Of a DNA stretch of 64,000 nucleotides, positions 25,806 to 34,571 are shown piece after piece; position 1 is the stretch's first letter, and the number at the start of each line of letters is the position of its first letter. The notes beneath the pieces are model-generated. The model did no database searches and was not told the DNA's origin. It saw nothing but the letters and a program-made list of their open reading frames with translations. A program made the translations under genes and the position numbers. Origin of the DNA: Sphingomonas sp. UBA978 (GTDB taxonomy: Bacteria > Pseudomonadota > Alphaproteobacteria > Sphingomonadales > Sphingomonadaceae); assembly GCF_002292295.1 (NCBI RefSeq), contig NZ_DBBS01000003.1, positions 62,001-126,000 on the forward strand, in the 5' to 3' direction.

Positions 25806-26987
25806 ATGGCCGACGCCAAGCCCATTGCCATGCCCGCAAAGCCTGACGGCGCGACGGGTGTTCTGGTTCTCGCGAGCGGGGAGGTGGCCTGGGGCCGCGG
25901 CTTCGGCGCGGAAGGCGCGGCGGTGGGCGAGGTGTGCTTCCACACCGCGATGACCGGCTATCAGGAGATCATGACCGACCCGTCGTTCGCGGGGCAGATC
26001 ATCACCTTCACCTTCCCGCATATCGGCAATGTCGGTGCCAACCCCGACGATATCGAGGCGGACGCGCCGCATGCGCTCGGCATGATCGTGCGCGAGGACG
26101 TGACCGCGCCGTCGAACTTCCGTGCCGTCGAGCGGCTCGACGGCTGGATGCAGCGGCACAACCGCATCGGCCTGTCGGGGATCGACACCCGGGCGCTGAC
26201 CCGCCGCATCCGGTCGGGCGGGGCGCCCAACGGCGTCGTCGCGCATTCGGCGGCGGGCGAGTTCGATCTCGACGCGCTGCTCGCCATGGCGCAGGCGTGG
26301 CCCGGGCTGGAGGGCATGGACCTCGCCAAAGAGGTATCCACCCAGACGCATTATGCCTGGGGCGAGACGCGCGAAGGTGGCCCGTGGCGGCTCGGCTTCG
26401 GTTATGGCGCAGGCGAAGGCGCCGGTCGCCCGCATGTCGTCGCGATCGATTACGGCAGCAAGCACAACATCTTCCGCAATCTGGTGCAGGCCGGTGCGAA
26501 GGTGACGGTGCTGCCCGCCGAAGCGACGTTCGACGAGGTCATGGCGCAGGCGCCGGACGGCATCTTCCTCTCCAACGGCCCCGGCGATCCCGCCGCGACC
26601 GGCGCATATGCGGTGCCGGTGATCCGCCAGCTGCTGGATACGGGCAAGCCGCTGTTCGGCATCTGCCTCGGCCACCAGCTGCTCGGGCTGGCGGTCGGCG
26701 CGACGACGACCAAGATGTTCCAGGGCCATCGCGGCGCCAACCACCCGGTCAAGCGGCTGAGCGACGGCGCGGTCGAGATCACCAGCATGAACCACGGCTT
26801 CGCGGTCGAGCGGGACTCGCTGCCGGCGAACGTGCGCGAAACGCATGTGTCGCTGTTCGACGGATCGAACGCGGGGCTGGAACTGACCGATCGGTCGGCG
26901 TTTTCCGTGCAGTACCATCCGGAAGCGTCGCCGGGGCCGCAGGATAGTCTGTATCTGTTCGAGCGGTTTGTAGGATCGCTGCGGTGA
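25806..26987 (+). CDS. carA: Carbamoyl-phosphate synthase small subunit (glutaminase)
   Basis: 393 residues. The N-terminal CPSase domain is followed by a class I glutamine amidotransferase with C287 ('FGICLGHQLLGL'), H371 and E373 ('QYHPEASPGP'). It releases ammonia from glutamine for CarB in arginine and pyrimidine synthesis. An aggag site precedes the ATG. Its stop overlaps the GTG of the unknown gene at 26984, which separates it from carB. Confidence 0.96.
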   Translation: MADAKPIAMPAKPDGATGVLVLASGEVAWGRGFGAEGAAVGEVCFHTAMTGYQEIMTDPSFAGQIITFTFPHIGNVGANPDDIEADAPHALGMIVREDVTAPSNFRAVERLDGWMQRHNRIGLSGIDTRALTRRIRSGGAPNGVVAHSAAGEFDLDALLAMAQAWPGLEGMDLAKEVSTQTHYAWGETREGGPWRLGFGYGAGEGAGRPHVVAIDYGSKHNIFRNLVQAGAKVTVLPAEATFDEVMAQAPDGIFLSNGPGDPAATGAYAVPVIRQLLDTGKPLFGICLGHQLLGLAVGATTTKMFQGHRGANHPVKRLSDGAVEITSMNHGFAVERDSLPANVRETHVSLFDGSNAGLELTDRSAFSVQYHPEASPGPQDSLYLFERFVGSLR

Positions 26988-27667
26988 TTGACGATCAAAC
27001 GCTAGCGGATAGACTGGTAGCTTTATTTCTGAATACTGCAGACGTGCAGAGCCAAGCTTCAATAATTGTTAAATATGAACGATCTTTTGATCGTTCAGAA
27101 GCCGATAAAAAGCAAATCGGACGCATTATTCATAACATGATTAAAGATGGTATTGTTGTCGAACACGATGTCGAGAACGATACTCTTGATGGTGTAATTA
27201 TCGATCACTCTGAGCATGGTCAGCTTGATAATAAAGATATAACATTTCTTAGCGTCGATGATATTTTGGCGATCGGTCCCGAGATGGTTAACTATACTCG
27301 TGCGAGAGCTTCTCAAGTTGCTGAGCAGGCAATTAGTGGCGGATTGCAGGGTGCTATTAAGTCGCTAAAGAATCTCCCCATCGATTCGAATCTATGGACT
27401 GGTATGCCCGTGGGATTCAAGCTTGATGCAAAGACTAAGGCTCAAGTGGTCAGTCTTCTCTATCGAGCAGAGCGCGAGATATCTGCGGCAACTGTAAATA
27501 ATCGCGAAGCTTCTCAGGCAAAAGCTCTCGTCGCCGCGGCTTTAATTTTGACGGAAGCTCCGGAACCCGAAAGCGAAATTGTCTGGGGATTGCTTCAAAA
27601 ACTTTCTGTTTTCGTCACCCTCAGCCAAGGCATCGAGGGTTTAATCAAGCTATTTAAGGCGAGCTGA
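26984..27667 (+). CDS. Unknown low-GC protein inserted between carA and carB
   Basis: 227 residues starting at a GTG that overlaps the carA stop (GTGA) and ending 2 bases before the carB GTG. Base composition is strikingly different: I count about 38% G+C over the first 240 bases, against roughly two-thirds for neighbours, with many A/T-ending codons. This is a strong sign of transfer. The protein is soluble, acidic in the first half ('DGVIIDHSEHGQLDNKDITF'), with a middle helix 'ARASQVAEQAISGGLQGAIK' and a C-terminal helical segment ending 'GIEGLIKLFKAS'. No motif or family is recognised. A perfect 9-base hairpin with a tttt loop lies inside it (27076-27097). Despite the foreign composition it is perfectly fitted into the operon. 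Confidence 0.8.
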   Translation: MIDDQTLADRLVALFLNTADVQSQASIIVKYERSFDRSEADKKQIGRIIHNMIKDGIVVEHDVENDTLDGVIIDHSEHGQLDNKDITFLSVDDILAIGPEMVNYTRARASQVAEQAISGGLQGAIKSLKNLPIDSNLWTGMPVGFKLDAKTKAQVVSLLYRAEREISAATVNNREASQAKALVAAALILTEAPEPESEIVWGLLQKLSVFVTLSQGIEGLIKLFKAS

Positions 27668-27669
27668 TA

Positions 27670-30600
27670 GTGCCAAAACGCACCGACATCTCCTCCATCC
27701 TCGTGATCGGCGCGGGGCCGATCGTCATCGGGCAGGCGTGCGAGTTCGATTATTCGGGCACGCAGGCGATCAAGGCGTTGAAGGAGGAGGGCTATCGCAT
27801 CGTCCTCGTCAACTCCAATCCCGCCACGATCATGACCGATCCCGAGCTGGCCGACGCGACCTATGTCGAGCCGATCACGCCCGCGGTGGTCGCCAGGATC
27901 ATCGAGAAGGAGCGGCCCGACGCCGTCCTGCCGACGATGGGCGGGCAGACCGCGCTCAACACCGCGCTGGCGCTGTTCCACGACGGCACGCTGGAGAAGT
28001 TCGGCGTCACGATGATCGGCGCGGATGCCGAGGCGATCGACAAGGCCGAGGACCGGCTGAAGTTCAAGGATGCGATGACGAAGATCGGGCTGGAAAGCGC
28101 CCGCTCCGCGATCGCGCATACGATCGAGGAGGCGATGGCGGGGCTGGAGATCACCGGCCTGCCCGCGATCATCCGGCCGAGCTTCACCATGGGCGGGTCG
28201 GGCGGCGGCATCGTCTACAACCGCTCCGAATTCGTCGACATGGTCCGCAAGGGCCTCGACGCGTCGCCGACCACCGAGGTGCTGATCGAAGAATCGCTCC
28301 TCGGCTGGAAGGAGTATGAGATGGAGGTGGTGCGCGACCGCAAGGACAATTGCATCATCATCTGTTCGATCGAGAACGTCGATCCGATGGGCGTCCACAC
28401 CGGCGATTCGATCACCGTCGCGCCGGCGCTGACGCTGACCGACAAGGAATATCAGATCATGCGCAACGCATCGATCGCGGTACTCCGGGAAATCGGCGTC
28501 GAAACCGGCGGTTCCAACGTGCAGTTCGCGGTCAATCCGAAGGATGGCCGCCTCGTCGTCATCGAGATGAACCCGCGCGTGTCGCGGTCCTCGGCGCTGG
28601 CGTCGAAGGCGACCGGCTTCCCGATCGCCAAGGTCGCGGCGAAGCTGGCGGTCGGCTATACGCTCGACGAGATCACCAACGACATCACCGGCGCGACGCC
28701 GGCGTCGTTCGAGCCGACGATCGATTACGTCGTCACCAAGATTCCGCGCTTCGCCTTCGAGAAGTTCAAGGGCGCCGAGGCGGTGCTCGGCACGGCGATG
28801 AAGAGCGTCGGCGAAGTCATGGCGATCGGCCGCAATATCCACGAGAGCATGCAGAAGGCGCTGCGCGGGCTGGAGACGGGCCTGTCCGGCTTCAACGCGG
28901 TCGACCGGCTGGTCGGTGCGCCGCGGGCGGAGATCGAGGCGGCGCTCGCGGTGGCGACGCCGGACCGGCTGCTGGTCGCCGCGCAGGCGCTGCGCGAGGG
29001 CTTCACCGTCGCCGAGATCCACGGCATCGCGAAGTTCGACCCCTGGTTCCTCGAGCGGCTGGCGGAGATCGTCGCGGCCGAGGAGGAGGTCTGCAAGAAC
29101 GGCCTGCCGATCGAGGCCGCGGGCCTGCGCCGGCTCAAGTCGATGGGGTTCAGCGACAAGCGGCTCGCCTATCTGGCGCTGAAATCGGCGAACCTGCGCG
29201 GCATGGAGCGCGGCATCGCACGCGGATCGGGCCTGATCCACGACGCGGTCGTGGCGATGACCGGCGGCGTCACCGAGGATGAGGTGCGCGCGCTGCGCCA
29301 CCGGCTCGGCGTGCGCCCCGTCTTCAAGCGCATCGACACCTGCGCCGCCGAATTCGATGCCAAGACGCCGTACATGTATTCGACCTACGAGGCGCCGTCC
29401 TTCGGCGAACCCGAGGACGAGAGCATGCCCTCCGACCGCCGCAAGGTGGTGATCCTGGGCGGCGGGCCGAACCGGATCGGGCAGGGGATCGAGTTCGATT
29501 ATTGCTGCTGCCACGCGTGTTTCGCGCTGGCGGACGTCGGCTATGAGACGATCATGGTCAATTGCAATCCGGAGACGGTGAGCACCGATTACGATACGTC
29601 GGACCGGCTGTATTTCGAGCCGCTGACCGCGGAGGATGTGCTGGAGATCCTGCATGTCGAGCAATCGCGCGGCGAACTGGTCGGCGTGATCGTCCAGTTC
29701 GGCGGGCAGACGCCGCTCAATCTGGCGCGCGCGCTGGAAAAGGCGGGGATTCCGATCCTCGGCACCAGCCCCGATGCGATCGACCTGGCGGAGGATCGCG
29801 AGCGGTTCGCCGCCCTGGTCAACAAGCTGCGCCTCAAGCAGCCGGCCAACGGCCTCGCGCGCAGCCGCGACGAGGCGGTCGCCGCGGCGGAGCGGATCGG
29901 CTATCCGGTGCTGATGCGGCCGAGCTACGTACTCGGCGGGCGGGCGATGGAGATCGTCGATTCGCTCCAGCAGCTCGACGATTACATCCAGACCGCGGTG
30001 CAGGTGTCGGGCGACAGCCCGGTGCTGATCGACCAGTATCTGCGCGACGCGATCGAGGTCGACGTCGATGCGATCTGCGATGGCGAGGACGTCGTCGTCG
30101 CCGGCCTGCTGCAGCATATCGAGGAGGCGGGTGTCCATTCGGGCGACAGCGCCTGTTCGATCCCGCCCTATTCGCTCAGCGCCGAGACGATCGCCGAGAT
30201 CGAGCGGCAGACGATCGCGCTGGCGCATGCCCTGTCGGTCAAGGGTCTGATGAACATCCAGTTCGCGGTCAAGGACGGCGAAGTCTATCTCATCGAGGTC
30301 AACCCGCGCGCATCGCGGACGGTGCCGTTCGTCGCCAAGGCGATCGGCGTACCCATCGCCAAGATCGCATCCCGCGTCATGGCGGGCGAGATGCTGCGCG
30401 ACCTGCCGCCGATCGACCGCCACATCGATTATTATGCGGTCAAGGAAGCGGTGTTCCCGTTCAACCGCTTCCCCGGCATCGATCCGGTCCTGTCGCCGGA
30501 GATGAAGAGCACCGGGGAAGTAATGGGAATCGATCCCGATTTCACCACCGCCTTCGCCAAGTCGCAGCTGGGGGCCGGCACCGTCCTGCCGACCGGCGGC

Positions 30601-30993
30601 ACCGCCTTCGTCAGCGTCAAGGACGGCGACAAGCCGCATATCGTCCCCGCGGTGAAGTCGCTGCTGGCGCATGGCTTTACGGTGCTGGCGACCGGCGGAA
30701 CGGCGGATTACCTCGAACTCGCCGGCCTTGCGGTCGAAAAGGTCAACAAGGTCGCGCAGGGCCGGCCGCACATCCTCGACCGGATCATGGACGGTGAGGT
30801 CACGCTCATCTTCAACACCACCGAAGGCTGGCAAAGTCTGAAGGATTCGAAGCCGATCCGTCAGGCGGCGCTGGCGCAGAAGATCCCGTATTTCACCACG
30901 GCGCCCGCCAGCGTGCAGGCGGCGGCGGCAATCGGGGTGACGCATCTTGAAGTCAGGCCGTTGCAATCCTACTATTCGCAGTCGCACAACTGA
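27670..30993 (+). CDS. carB: Carbamoyl-phosphate synthase large subunit
   Basis: 1107 residues from the GTG at 27670. Two homologous halves each begin with an ATP-grasp biotin carboxylase-like core ('VIGAGPIVIGQACEFDYSGTQ' and 'ILGGGPNRIGQGIEFDYC'), and contain 'RPSFTMGGSGGG' and 'RPSYVLGGRAMEI'. The allosteric MGS-like domain is at the end ('GFTVLATGGTADYLELAGL'). It makes carbamoyl phosphate from bicarbonate, ammonia and two ATP. Length and domain set are complete. It is expressed downstream of carA and the low-GC gene. Confidence 0.97.
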   Translation: MPKRTDISSILVIGAGPIVIGQACEFDYSGTQAIKALKEEGYRIVLVNSNPATIMTDPELADATYVEPITPAVVARIIEKERPDAVLPTMGGQTALNTALALFHDGTLEKFGVTMIGADAEAIDKAEDRLKFKDAMTKIGLESARSAIAHTIEEAMAGLEITGLPAIIRPSFTMGGSGGGIVYNRSEFVDMVRKGLDASPTTEVLIEESLLGWKEYEMEVVRDRKDNCIIICSIENVDPMGVHTGDSITVAPALTLTDKEYQIMRNASIAVLREIGVETGGSNVQFAVNPKDGRLVVIEMNPRVSRSSALASKATGFPIAKVAAKLAVGYTLDEITNDITGATPASFEPTIDYVVTKIPRFAFEKFKGAEAVLGTAMKSVGEVMAIGRNIHESMQKALRGLETGLSGFNAVDRLVGAPRAEIEAALAVATPDRLLVAAQALREGFTVAEIHGIAKFDPWFLERLAEIVAAEEEVCKNGLPIEAAGLRRLKSMGFSDKRLAYLALKSANLRGMERGIARGSGLIHDAVVAMTGGVTEDEVRALRHRLGVRPVFKRIDTCAAEFDAKTPYMYSTYEAPSFGEPEDESMPSDRRKVVILGGGPNRIGQGIEFDYCCCHACFALADVGYETIMVNCNPETVSTDYDTSDRLYFEPLTAEDVLEILHVEQSRGELVGVIVQFGGQTPLNLARALEKAGIPILGTSPDAIDLAEDRERFAALVNKLRLKQPANGLARSRDEAVAAAERIGYPVLMRPSYVLGGRAMEIVDSLQQLDDYIQTAVQVSGDSPVLIDQYLRDAIEVDVDAICDGEDVVVAGLLQHIEEAGVHSGDSACSIPPYSLSAETIAEIERQTIALAHALSVKGLMNIQFAVKDGEVYLIEVNPRASRTVPFVAKAIGVPIAKIASRVMAGEMLRDLPPIDRHIDYYAVKEAVFPFNRFPGIDPVLSPEMKSTGEVMGIDPDFTTAFAKSQLGAGTVLPTGGTAFVSVKDGDKPHIVPAVKSLLAHGFTVLATGGTADYLELAGLAVEKVNKVAQGRPHILDRIMDGEVTLIFNTTEGWQSLKDSKPIRQAALAQKIPYFTTAPASVQAAAAIGVTHLEVRPLQSYYSQSHN

Positions 30994-31065
30994 TCCCGAC
31001 ATAATGACATGTGTGCGGGCGGGCCGGGTCGGTCCGCACGGGTAGCGAGAATTGGGGACGTAGAT

Positions 31066-31542
31066 ATGGCGACCGTCGAAAAGATGCCGATGCTCCAGGA
31101 GGGCTATGAGAAGCTCACCGCGGACCTGAAGCGTCTGAAAGCGGAGCGTCCCCTGATCGTGGATGCGATCGAGGAAGCACGCGCGCACGGCGACCTGTCG
31201 GAAAACGCCGAATATCATGCGGCGAAGGAACAGCAGGGCCAGAACGAGGCGACGATCAGCGATATCGAGGACAAACTGTCCCGCGCGCAGATCATCGACC
31301 CGCGCGACCTGTCGGGCGACAAGGTCGTGTTCGGCGCGACCGTGACCTTGCTCGACGATGACGACAAGCCGGTGAAGTATCAGATCGTCGGCCAGACCGA
31401 GGCGGATGCCAAGACCGGGCGGATTTCGTACAACTCGCCGCTGGGCCGGGCGCTGATCGGCCGCAAGGTCGACGAGGACGTCGAGGTGTCGGTGCCGGCG
31501 GGCGACCGGTATTACGTGGTGTCGAAGATCGAATTCATCTGA
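31066..31542 (+). CDS. greA: Transcription elongation factor GreA
   Basis: 158 residues from the ATG at 31066; the open frame further upstream has no similarity. The coiled-coil finger carries the acidic tip in 'HGDLSENAEYHAAKEQQ', and the FKBP-like C-terminal domain has 'ISYNSPLGRALIGRKVDE'. GreA rescues backtracked RNA polymerase by stimulating transcript cleavage. It follows carB after 72 bases, and this gap has a GC hairpin. Confidence 0.95.
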   Translation: MATVEKMPMLQEGYEKLTADLKRLKAERPLIVDAIEEARAHGDLSENAEYHAAKEQQGQNEATISDIEDKLSRAQIIDPRDLSGDKVVFGATVTLLDDDDKPVKYQIVGQTEADAKTGRISYNSPLGRALIGRKVDEDVEVSVPAGDRYYVVSKIEFI

Positions 31543-31562
31543 TCCGACGGCACGCTGGGCTC

Positions 31563-31584
31563 GCCCCGGAACCGGTTCCGGGGC
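31563..31584. terminator. 22-base perfect palindrome between convergent greA and ftsB
   Basis: The segment is fully self-complementary around the centre accggt, with outer gccccgg / ccggggc. It lies between two convergent stop codons and probably acts as a bidirectional terminator. There is no T-run. Confidence 0.6.
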
Positions 31585-31594
31585 GGTCGGGGCG

Positions 31595-31915
31595 TCACTT
31601 CAGCGGTACGATGACCTCGTCCGGATGGGCGACGTTGAGTTCCTTGCGGACCATTTCGTCGACCATGTCCGGATTGGCATGATCCGGGTCGAGCAGCGCC
31701 ACCCGGTTCTTCAGCACCGCACGCTTCTGGTCCAGCGCCGCGAACTGCTTTTCGCGGCGCACCAGCTGCTTCTTGTAATCGCCATAGGCGAGGATGCCGT
31801 TCGGGCCGAGCACCGCATAGGCACCGAAGAACGCCATGATCGTCAGGCCGAGCGCGGGCAGGGCAGCCCGACGCATCGTCCTGCGAAACGCCGATGTCTT
31901 CGCTACCCGTGCCAT
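31595..31915 (-). CDS. ftsB: FtsB/DivIC septum formation initiator family protein
   Basis: 106 residues from the ATG at 31915, chosen because a gagg site lies 9 bases upstream; an ATG at 31924 adds three residues. One N-terminal membrane segment ('ALPALGLTIMAFFGAYAVLG', about 18-37) is followed by a coiled coil ('LVRREKQFAALDQKRAVLKNRVALL') and 'DPDMVDEMVRKELNVAHPDEVIV'. In the family this protein links FtsQ and FtsL at the divisome. It sits downstream of eno on the same strand, the common arrangement in alphaproteobacteria. Confidence 0.88.
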   Translation of the reverse strand: MARVAKTSAFRRTMRRAALPALGLTIMAFFGAYAVLGPNGILAYGDYKKQLVRREKQFAALDQKRAVLKNRVALLDPDHANPDMVDEMVRKELNVAHPDEVIVPLK

Positions 31916-31947
31916 GCCCGCCATCCTCGCCCGCCGCGCGTTTCGGA

Positions 31948-33225
31948 TCAAGCCTTCAGAACGTCGCGGCCGGCATAGCGTGCCGCGTCGCCCAGCTCTT
32001 CCTCGATACGGATCAGCTGGTTGTACTTGGCGAGCCGGTCCGACCGGGCCAGCGACCCCGTCTTGATCTGCCCGCAATTGGTCGCGACCGCGAGGTCGGC
32101 GATCGTCGCATCCTCGGTCTCGCCCGACCGGTGGCTCATCACCGCGGTGTAGCGCGCGCGCTGCGCCATGTTCACCGCTTCTAGCGTCTCGGTCAGCGTG
32201 CCGATCTGGTTGACCTTGACCAGCAGCGAATTGGCGTAGCCGCCGTCGATGCCGCGCTTCAGCCGCTTGGGGTTGGTGACGAACAGATCGTCGCCGACCA
32301 GCTGGACCTTGTCGCCGATCAGGTCGGTCAGCGCCTTCCAGCCCTCCCAATCGTCCTCGCTCATGCCGTCCTCGATCGAGAAGATCGGGTAGCGGCGGGT
32401 CAGGTCGGCGAGATATTCGGCCATCGCGCCGCTCTCCAGCACCTTGCCCTCGCCCGAGATGTTGTAGCGGCCGTCCTTGTAGAATTCGGTCGCGGCGCAA
32501 TCGAGCGCCAGCATCACGTCCTCGCCCGGCGTGTAGCCCGCCTTCTCGATGCTCTGCATGATGAAGCCGAGCGCCTCTTCGGTGCTGGCGATGTTCGGCG
32601 CGAAGCCGCCCTCGTCGCCGACGCCGGTCGCCAGGCTCTTGTCGTGCAGCGCCTTCTTGAGCGTGTGGAAGATCTCCGAACCGCAGCGCACCGCCTCGAC
32701 GATGTTCTCGGCGCCGACGGGGACGATCATGAATTCCTGGAAATCGATCGGATTGTCGGCATGTTCGCCGCCGTTGATGATGTTCATCATCGGCACCGGC
32801 AGGACGTGCGCCGATACGCCGCCGACATATTTGTACAATGGCATCCCGCGCGCTTCCGCGGCGGCCTTGGCGGCGGCGAGGCTGACGCCGAGGATCGCGT
32901 TCGCACCGAGGCGCCCCTTGTTCTCCGTGCCGTCGAGTTCGATCATCGTGCGGTCGAGGTCGGCCTGATCCTCGGCATCGAGGCCGATCAGCGCCTCGAC
33001 CAGTTCGCCGTTCACCGCCTCGATCGCGTCGTCGACGCCCTTGCCGCCCCAGCGGCTCTTGTCGCCGTCGCGCTTCTCGACCGCCTCATGCGCGCCCGTC
33101 GAGGCGCCCGACGGCACCGCGGCGCGACCGAAGCTGCCGTCCTCCAGCAACACGTCGACCTCCACGGTGGGATTGCCGCGGCTGTCGAGGATCTGGCGGC
33201 CATGGATGTCGATGATTGCGGTCAC
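31948..33225 (-). CDS. eno: Enolase
   Basis: 425 residues. Landmarks are 'ILDSRGNPTVEVDV', 'PSGASTGAHEAVEKRD', 'GGFAPN', 'IEDGMSEDDWEGW', 'LLVKVNQIGTLTETLEAV' and 'SHRSGETEDATIADLAVATN'. All acidic magnesium ligands and the catalytic lysine segment are present. It converts 2-phosphoglycerate to phosphoenolpyruvate. The next gene downstream is ftsB, 32 bases later. Confidence 0.97.
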   Translation of the reverse strand: MTAIIDIHGRQILDSRGNPTVEVDVLLEDGSFGRAAVPSGASTGAHEAVEKRDGDKSRWGGKGVDDAIEAVNGELVEALIGLDAEDQADLDRTMIELDGTENKGRLGANAILGVSLAAAKAAAEARGMPLYKYVGGVSAHVLPVPMMNIINGGEHADNPIDFQEFMIVPVGAENIVEAVRCGSEIFHTLKKALHDKSLATGVGDEGGFAPNIASTEEALGFIMQSIEKAGYTPGEDVMLALDCAATEFYKDGRYNISGEGKVLESGAMAEYLADLTRRYPIFSIEDGMSEDDWEGWKALTDLIGDKVQLVGDDLFVTNPKRLKRGIDGGYANSLLVKVNQIGTLTETLEAVNMAQRARYTAVMSHRSGETEDATIADLAVATNCGQIKTGSLARSDRLAKYNQLIRIEEELGDAARYAGRDVLKA

Positions 33226-33363
33226 GTAACGATGCTCCTACGTCTTGGGGCTGTGAGGGCGCCTCTACCCTGCCCGATGCGGTGCGGCAATCTCCTGAGC
33301 CGTCAGGGAACCGCGCTCGGTCGGCCGGGGTTGAGGGTGTCGAACAACCGAAAAGGGCGCGTC

Positions 33364-33870
33364 ATGGCCGATAACGACCTGAAACCGATCACCGATGGCG
33401 ACATCACGCCACCGCCAGCCACCACCGATTTCACGCCGGCCGAGCCGCTGAAAAATGCCGGCGTCGAATTCGACCCGGCGACCGGCGGCAAGACCGAGCA
33501 GGTGAAGCAGACCGTGAAGGACTATTCGTCCAAATACGGCAGCCAGGCGACCGACAAGATCCGTACCCTCGCCGATACCGGCAAGGAGCGCGCCGTCGGC
33601 GGGCTCGACCAGCTGTCGCAGATGATTACCGATGCGGCGGGTCAGGTCGACGAGCGGCTGGGTGCGCAATATGGCGAATATGCCCGCTCGGCAGCCGGCC
33701 TCGTGTCGGGCTTTTCCGACCAGATCAAGACCAAGGACGTCGACCAGCTGCTGGACGAAGCGCGCGAGTTCGTCCGCAAGAGCCCCGGCGTCGCGGTCGG
33801 CGTCGCGGCCGCGCTGGGCTTTGCGGTCGCCCGCCTCGTCCAGTCCGGCATCGACGGCGACAAGGCCTGA
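33364..33870 (+). CDS. ElaB/YqjD-like membrane-anchored protein (DUF883 type)
   Basis: 168 residues. The N-terminal 50 are acidic and proline-rich. A long amphipathic helix follows ('EQVKQTVKDYSSKYGSQATDKIRTLADTGKE' in part), and the C-terminus is a glycine/alanine-zipper membrane segment ('SPGVAVGVAAALGFAVARLV', about 139-158). This layout resembles YqjD/ElaB proteins, which anchor by the C-terminus and bind ribosomes in stationary-phase E. coli. Similarity here is by layout, not by confident sequence match. It heads a run of four envelope-type genes. Confidence 0.6.
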   Translation: MADNDLKPITDGDITPPPATTDFTPAEPLKNAGVEFDPATGGKTEQVKQTVKDYSSKYGSQATDKIRTLADTGKERAVGGLDQLSQMITDAAGQVDERLGAQYGEYARSAAGLVSGFSDQIKTKDVDQLLDEAREFVRKSPGVAVGVAAALGFAVARLVQSGIDGDKA

Positions 33871-33877
33871 CCGGCCC

Positions 33878-34219
33878 ATGGCGGTGATCGAGCCGGTGAC
33901 GGACGACGAGGGCATCGGCGCCCTCGTCTCGCAACTCGTCGACGATGCGCGGGGACTGGCCAGTGCCGAGGTGGCATTGGTCAAGGCGCGCATCGGCGAA
34001 CGCATGAGCGCCTACAAGAATGCCGCGATCTTCTTCGTCATCGCCGGCACATTGGGGCTGGCGGCGCTGATCGCGCTGCTGGTCGGGCTGATCCTCAGCC
34101 TTGCGACCTTGATCGGTCCGGGGCTGGCGACGGCCGCGGTGGTGATCGGCACGCTGGCGATCGCCGCGGTGCTGGCGATCATCGGCAAGGGGCGGCTGTC
34201 CCCGGGGGCGCCGCAATGA
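33878..34219 (+). CDS. YqjE/holin-superfamily-III-like membrane protein
   Basis: 113 residues. An N-terminal amphipathic helix ('IGALVSQLVDDARGLASAEVALVKARIGERM') is followed by two membrane segments ('AAIFFVIAGTLGLAALIALLVGLIL' in part and 'ATAAVVIGTLAIAAVLAIIG'). The pattern fits the putative Holin-X/YqjE family (DUF1469). It is not a phage holin here, since no lysis genes are near. It starts 7 bases after the previous gene and overlaps the next by 4 bases. Confidence 0.75.
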   Translation: MAVIEPVTDDEGIGALVSQLVDDARGLASAEVALVKARIGERMSAYKNAAIFFVIAGTLGLAALIALLVGLILSLATLIGPGLATAAVVIGTLAIAAVLAIIGKGRLSPGAPQ

Positions 34220-34551
34220 GCGCGCTCGATCCCGCCACCCGGTTGGCGACGGCAGAGCTGGAAGCGGCAGCGGCACGCGAGCGGCTGTCGTTGACGGTGA
34301 GCCGGTTGCAGGTGAGGCTCAACCCCAAGACGCTGGCGCTGCAGGCCGCGCGTGACGTTGCCGACAAGGGCGGCGCGGCCGCGCAGGCGAGCCTTGATAC
34401 CGCGATTCGCAATCCCGGTGCGGTCGCCGGCGCCACCGCGGTCGCCGGGCTGTTCCTCGCGCGGCATCGGATCGCCAGCCTGTTCCGCCGCAAGCCCAAG
34501 CACAAGCCCGGCCATCGCGATCACGAACCCGGCCTCGGCCCGCAAGACTAA
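34216..34551 (+). CDS. DUF3618-like protein
   Basis: 111 residues. The segment 'RERLSLTVSRLQVRLNPKTL' followed by 'AARDVADKG' matches the DUF3618 pattern. A short glycine/alanine membrane-like segment ('NPGAVAGATAVAGLFLARHR', about 65-85) and a very basic tail ('RRKPKHKPGHRDHEP') follow. It overlaps the YqjE-like gene as ATGA, so it is probably part of the same complex or pathway. Its role is unknown. Confidence 0.7.
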   Translation: MSALDPATRLATAELEAAAARERLSLTVSRLQVRLNPKTLALQAARDVADKGGAAAQASLDTAIRNPGAVAGATAVAGLFLARHRIASLFRRKPKHKPGHRDHEPGLGPQD

Positions 34552-34571
34552 CCTGTAAAAGGACCAGAGAT

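Noticed and set aside
27076..27097. Terminator inside the low-GC gene
   Set aside because: The 9-base hairpin tgaacgatc/gatcgttca with a tttt loop has no following T-run and lies within coding sequence; downstream carB must be transcribed.
27595..31218. A 1207-codon open frame on the minus strand opposite carB
   Set aside because: It is the antisense shadow of carB caused by high third-position G+C; it has no ribosome binding site, and arginine/aspartate/leucine-rich sequence typical of such shadows.
33878..34219. Prophage holin
   Set aside because: The protein belongs to the YqjE-like holin superfamily, but there is no endolysin, integrase or structural phage gene nearby.
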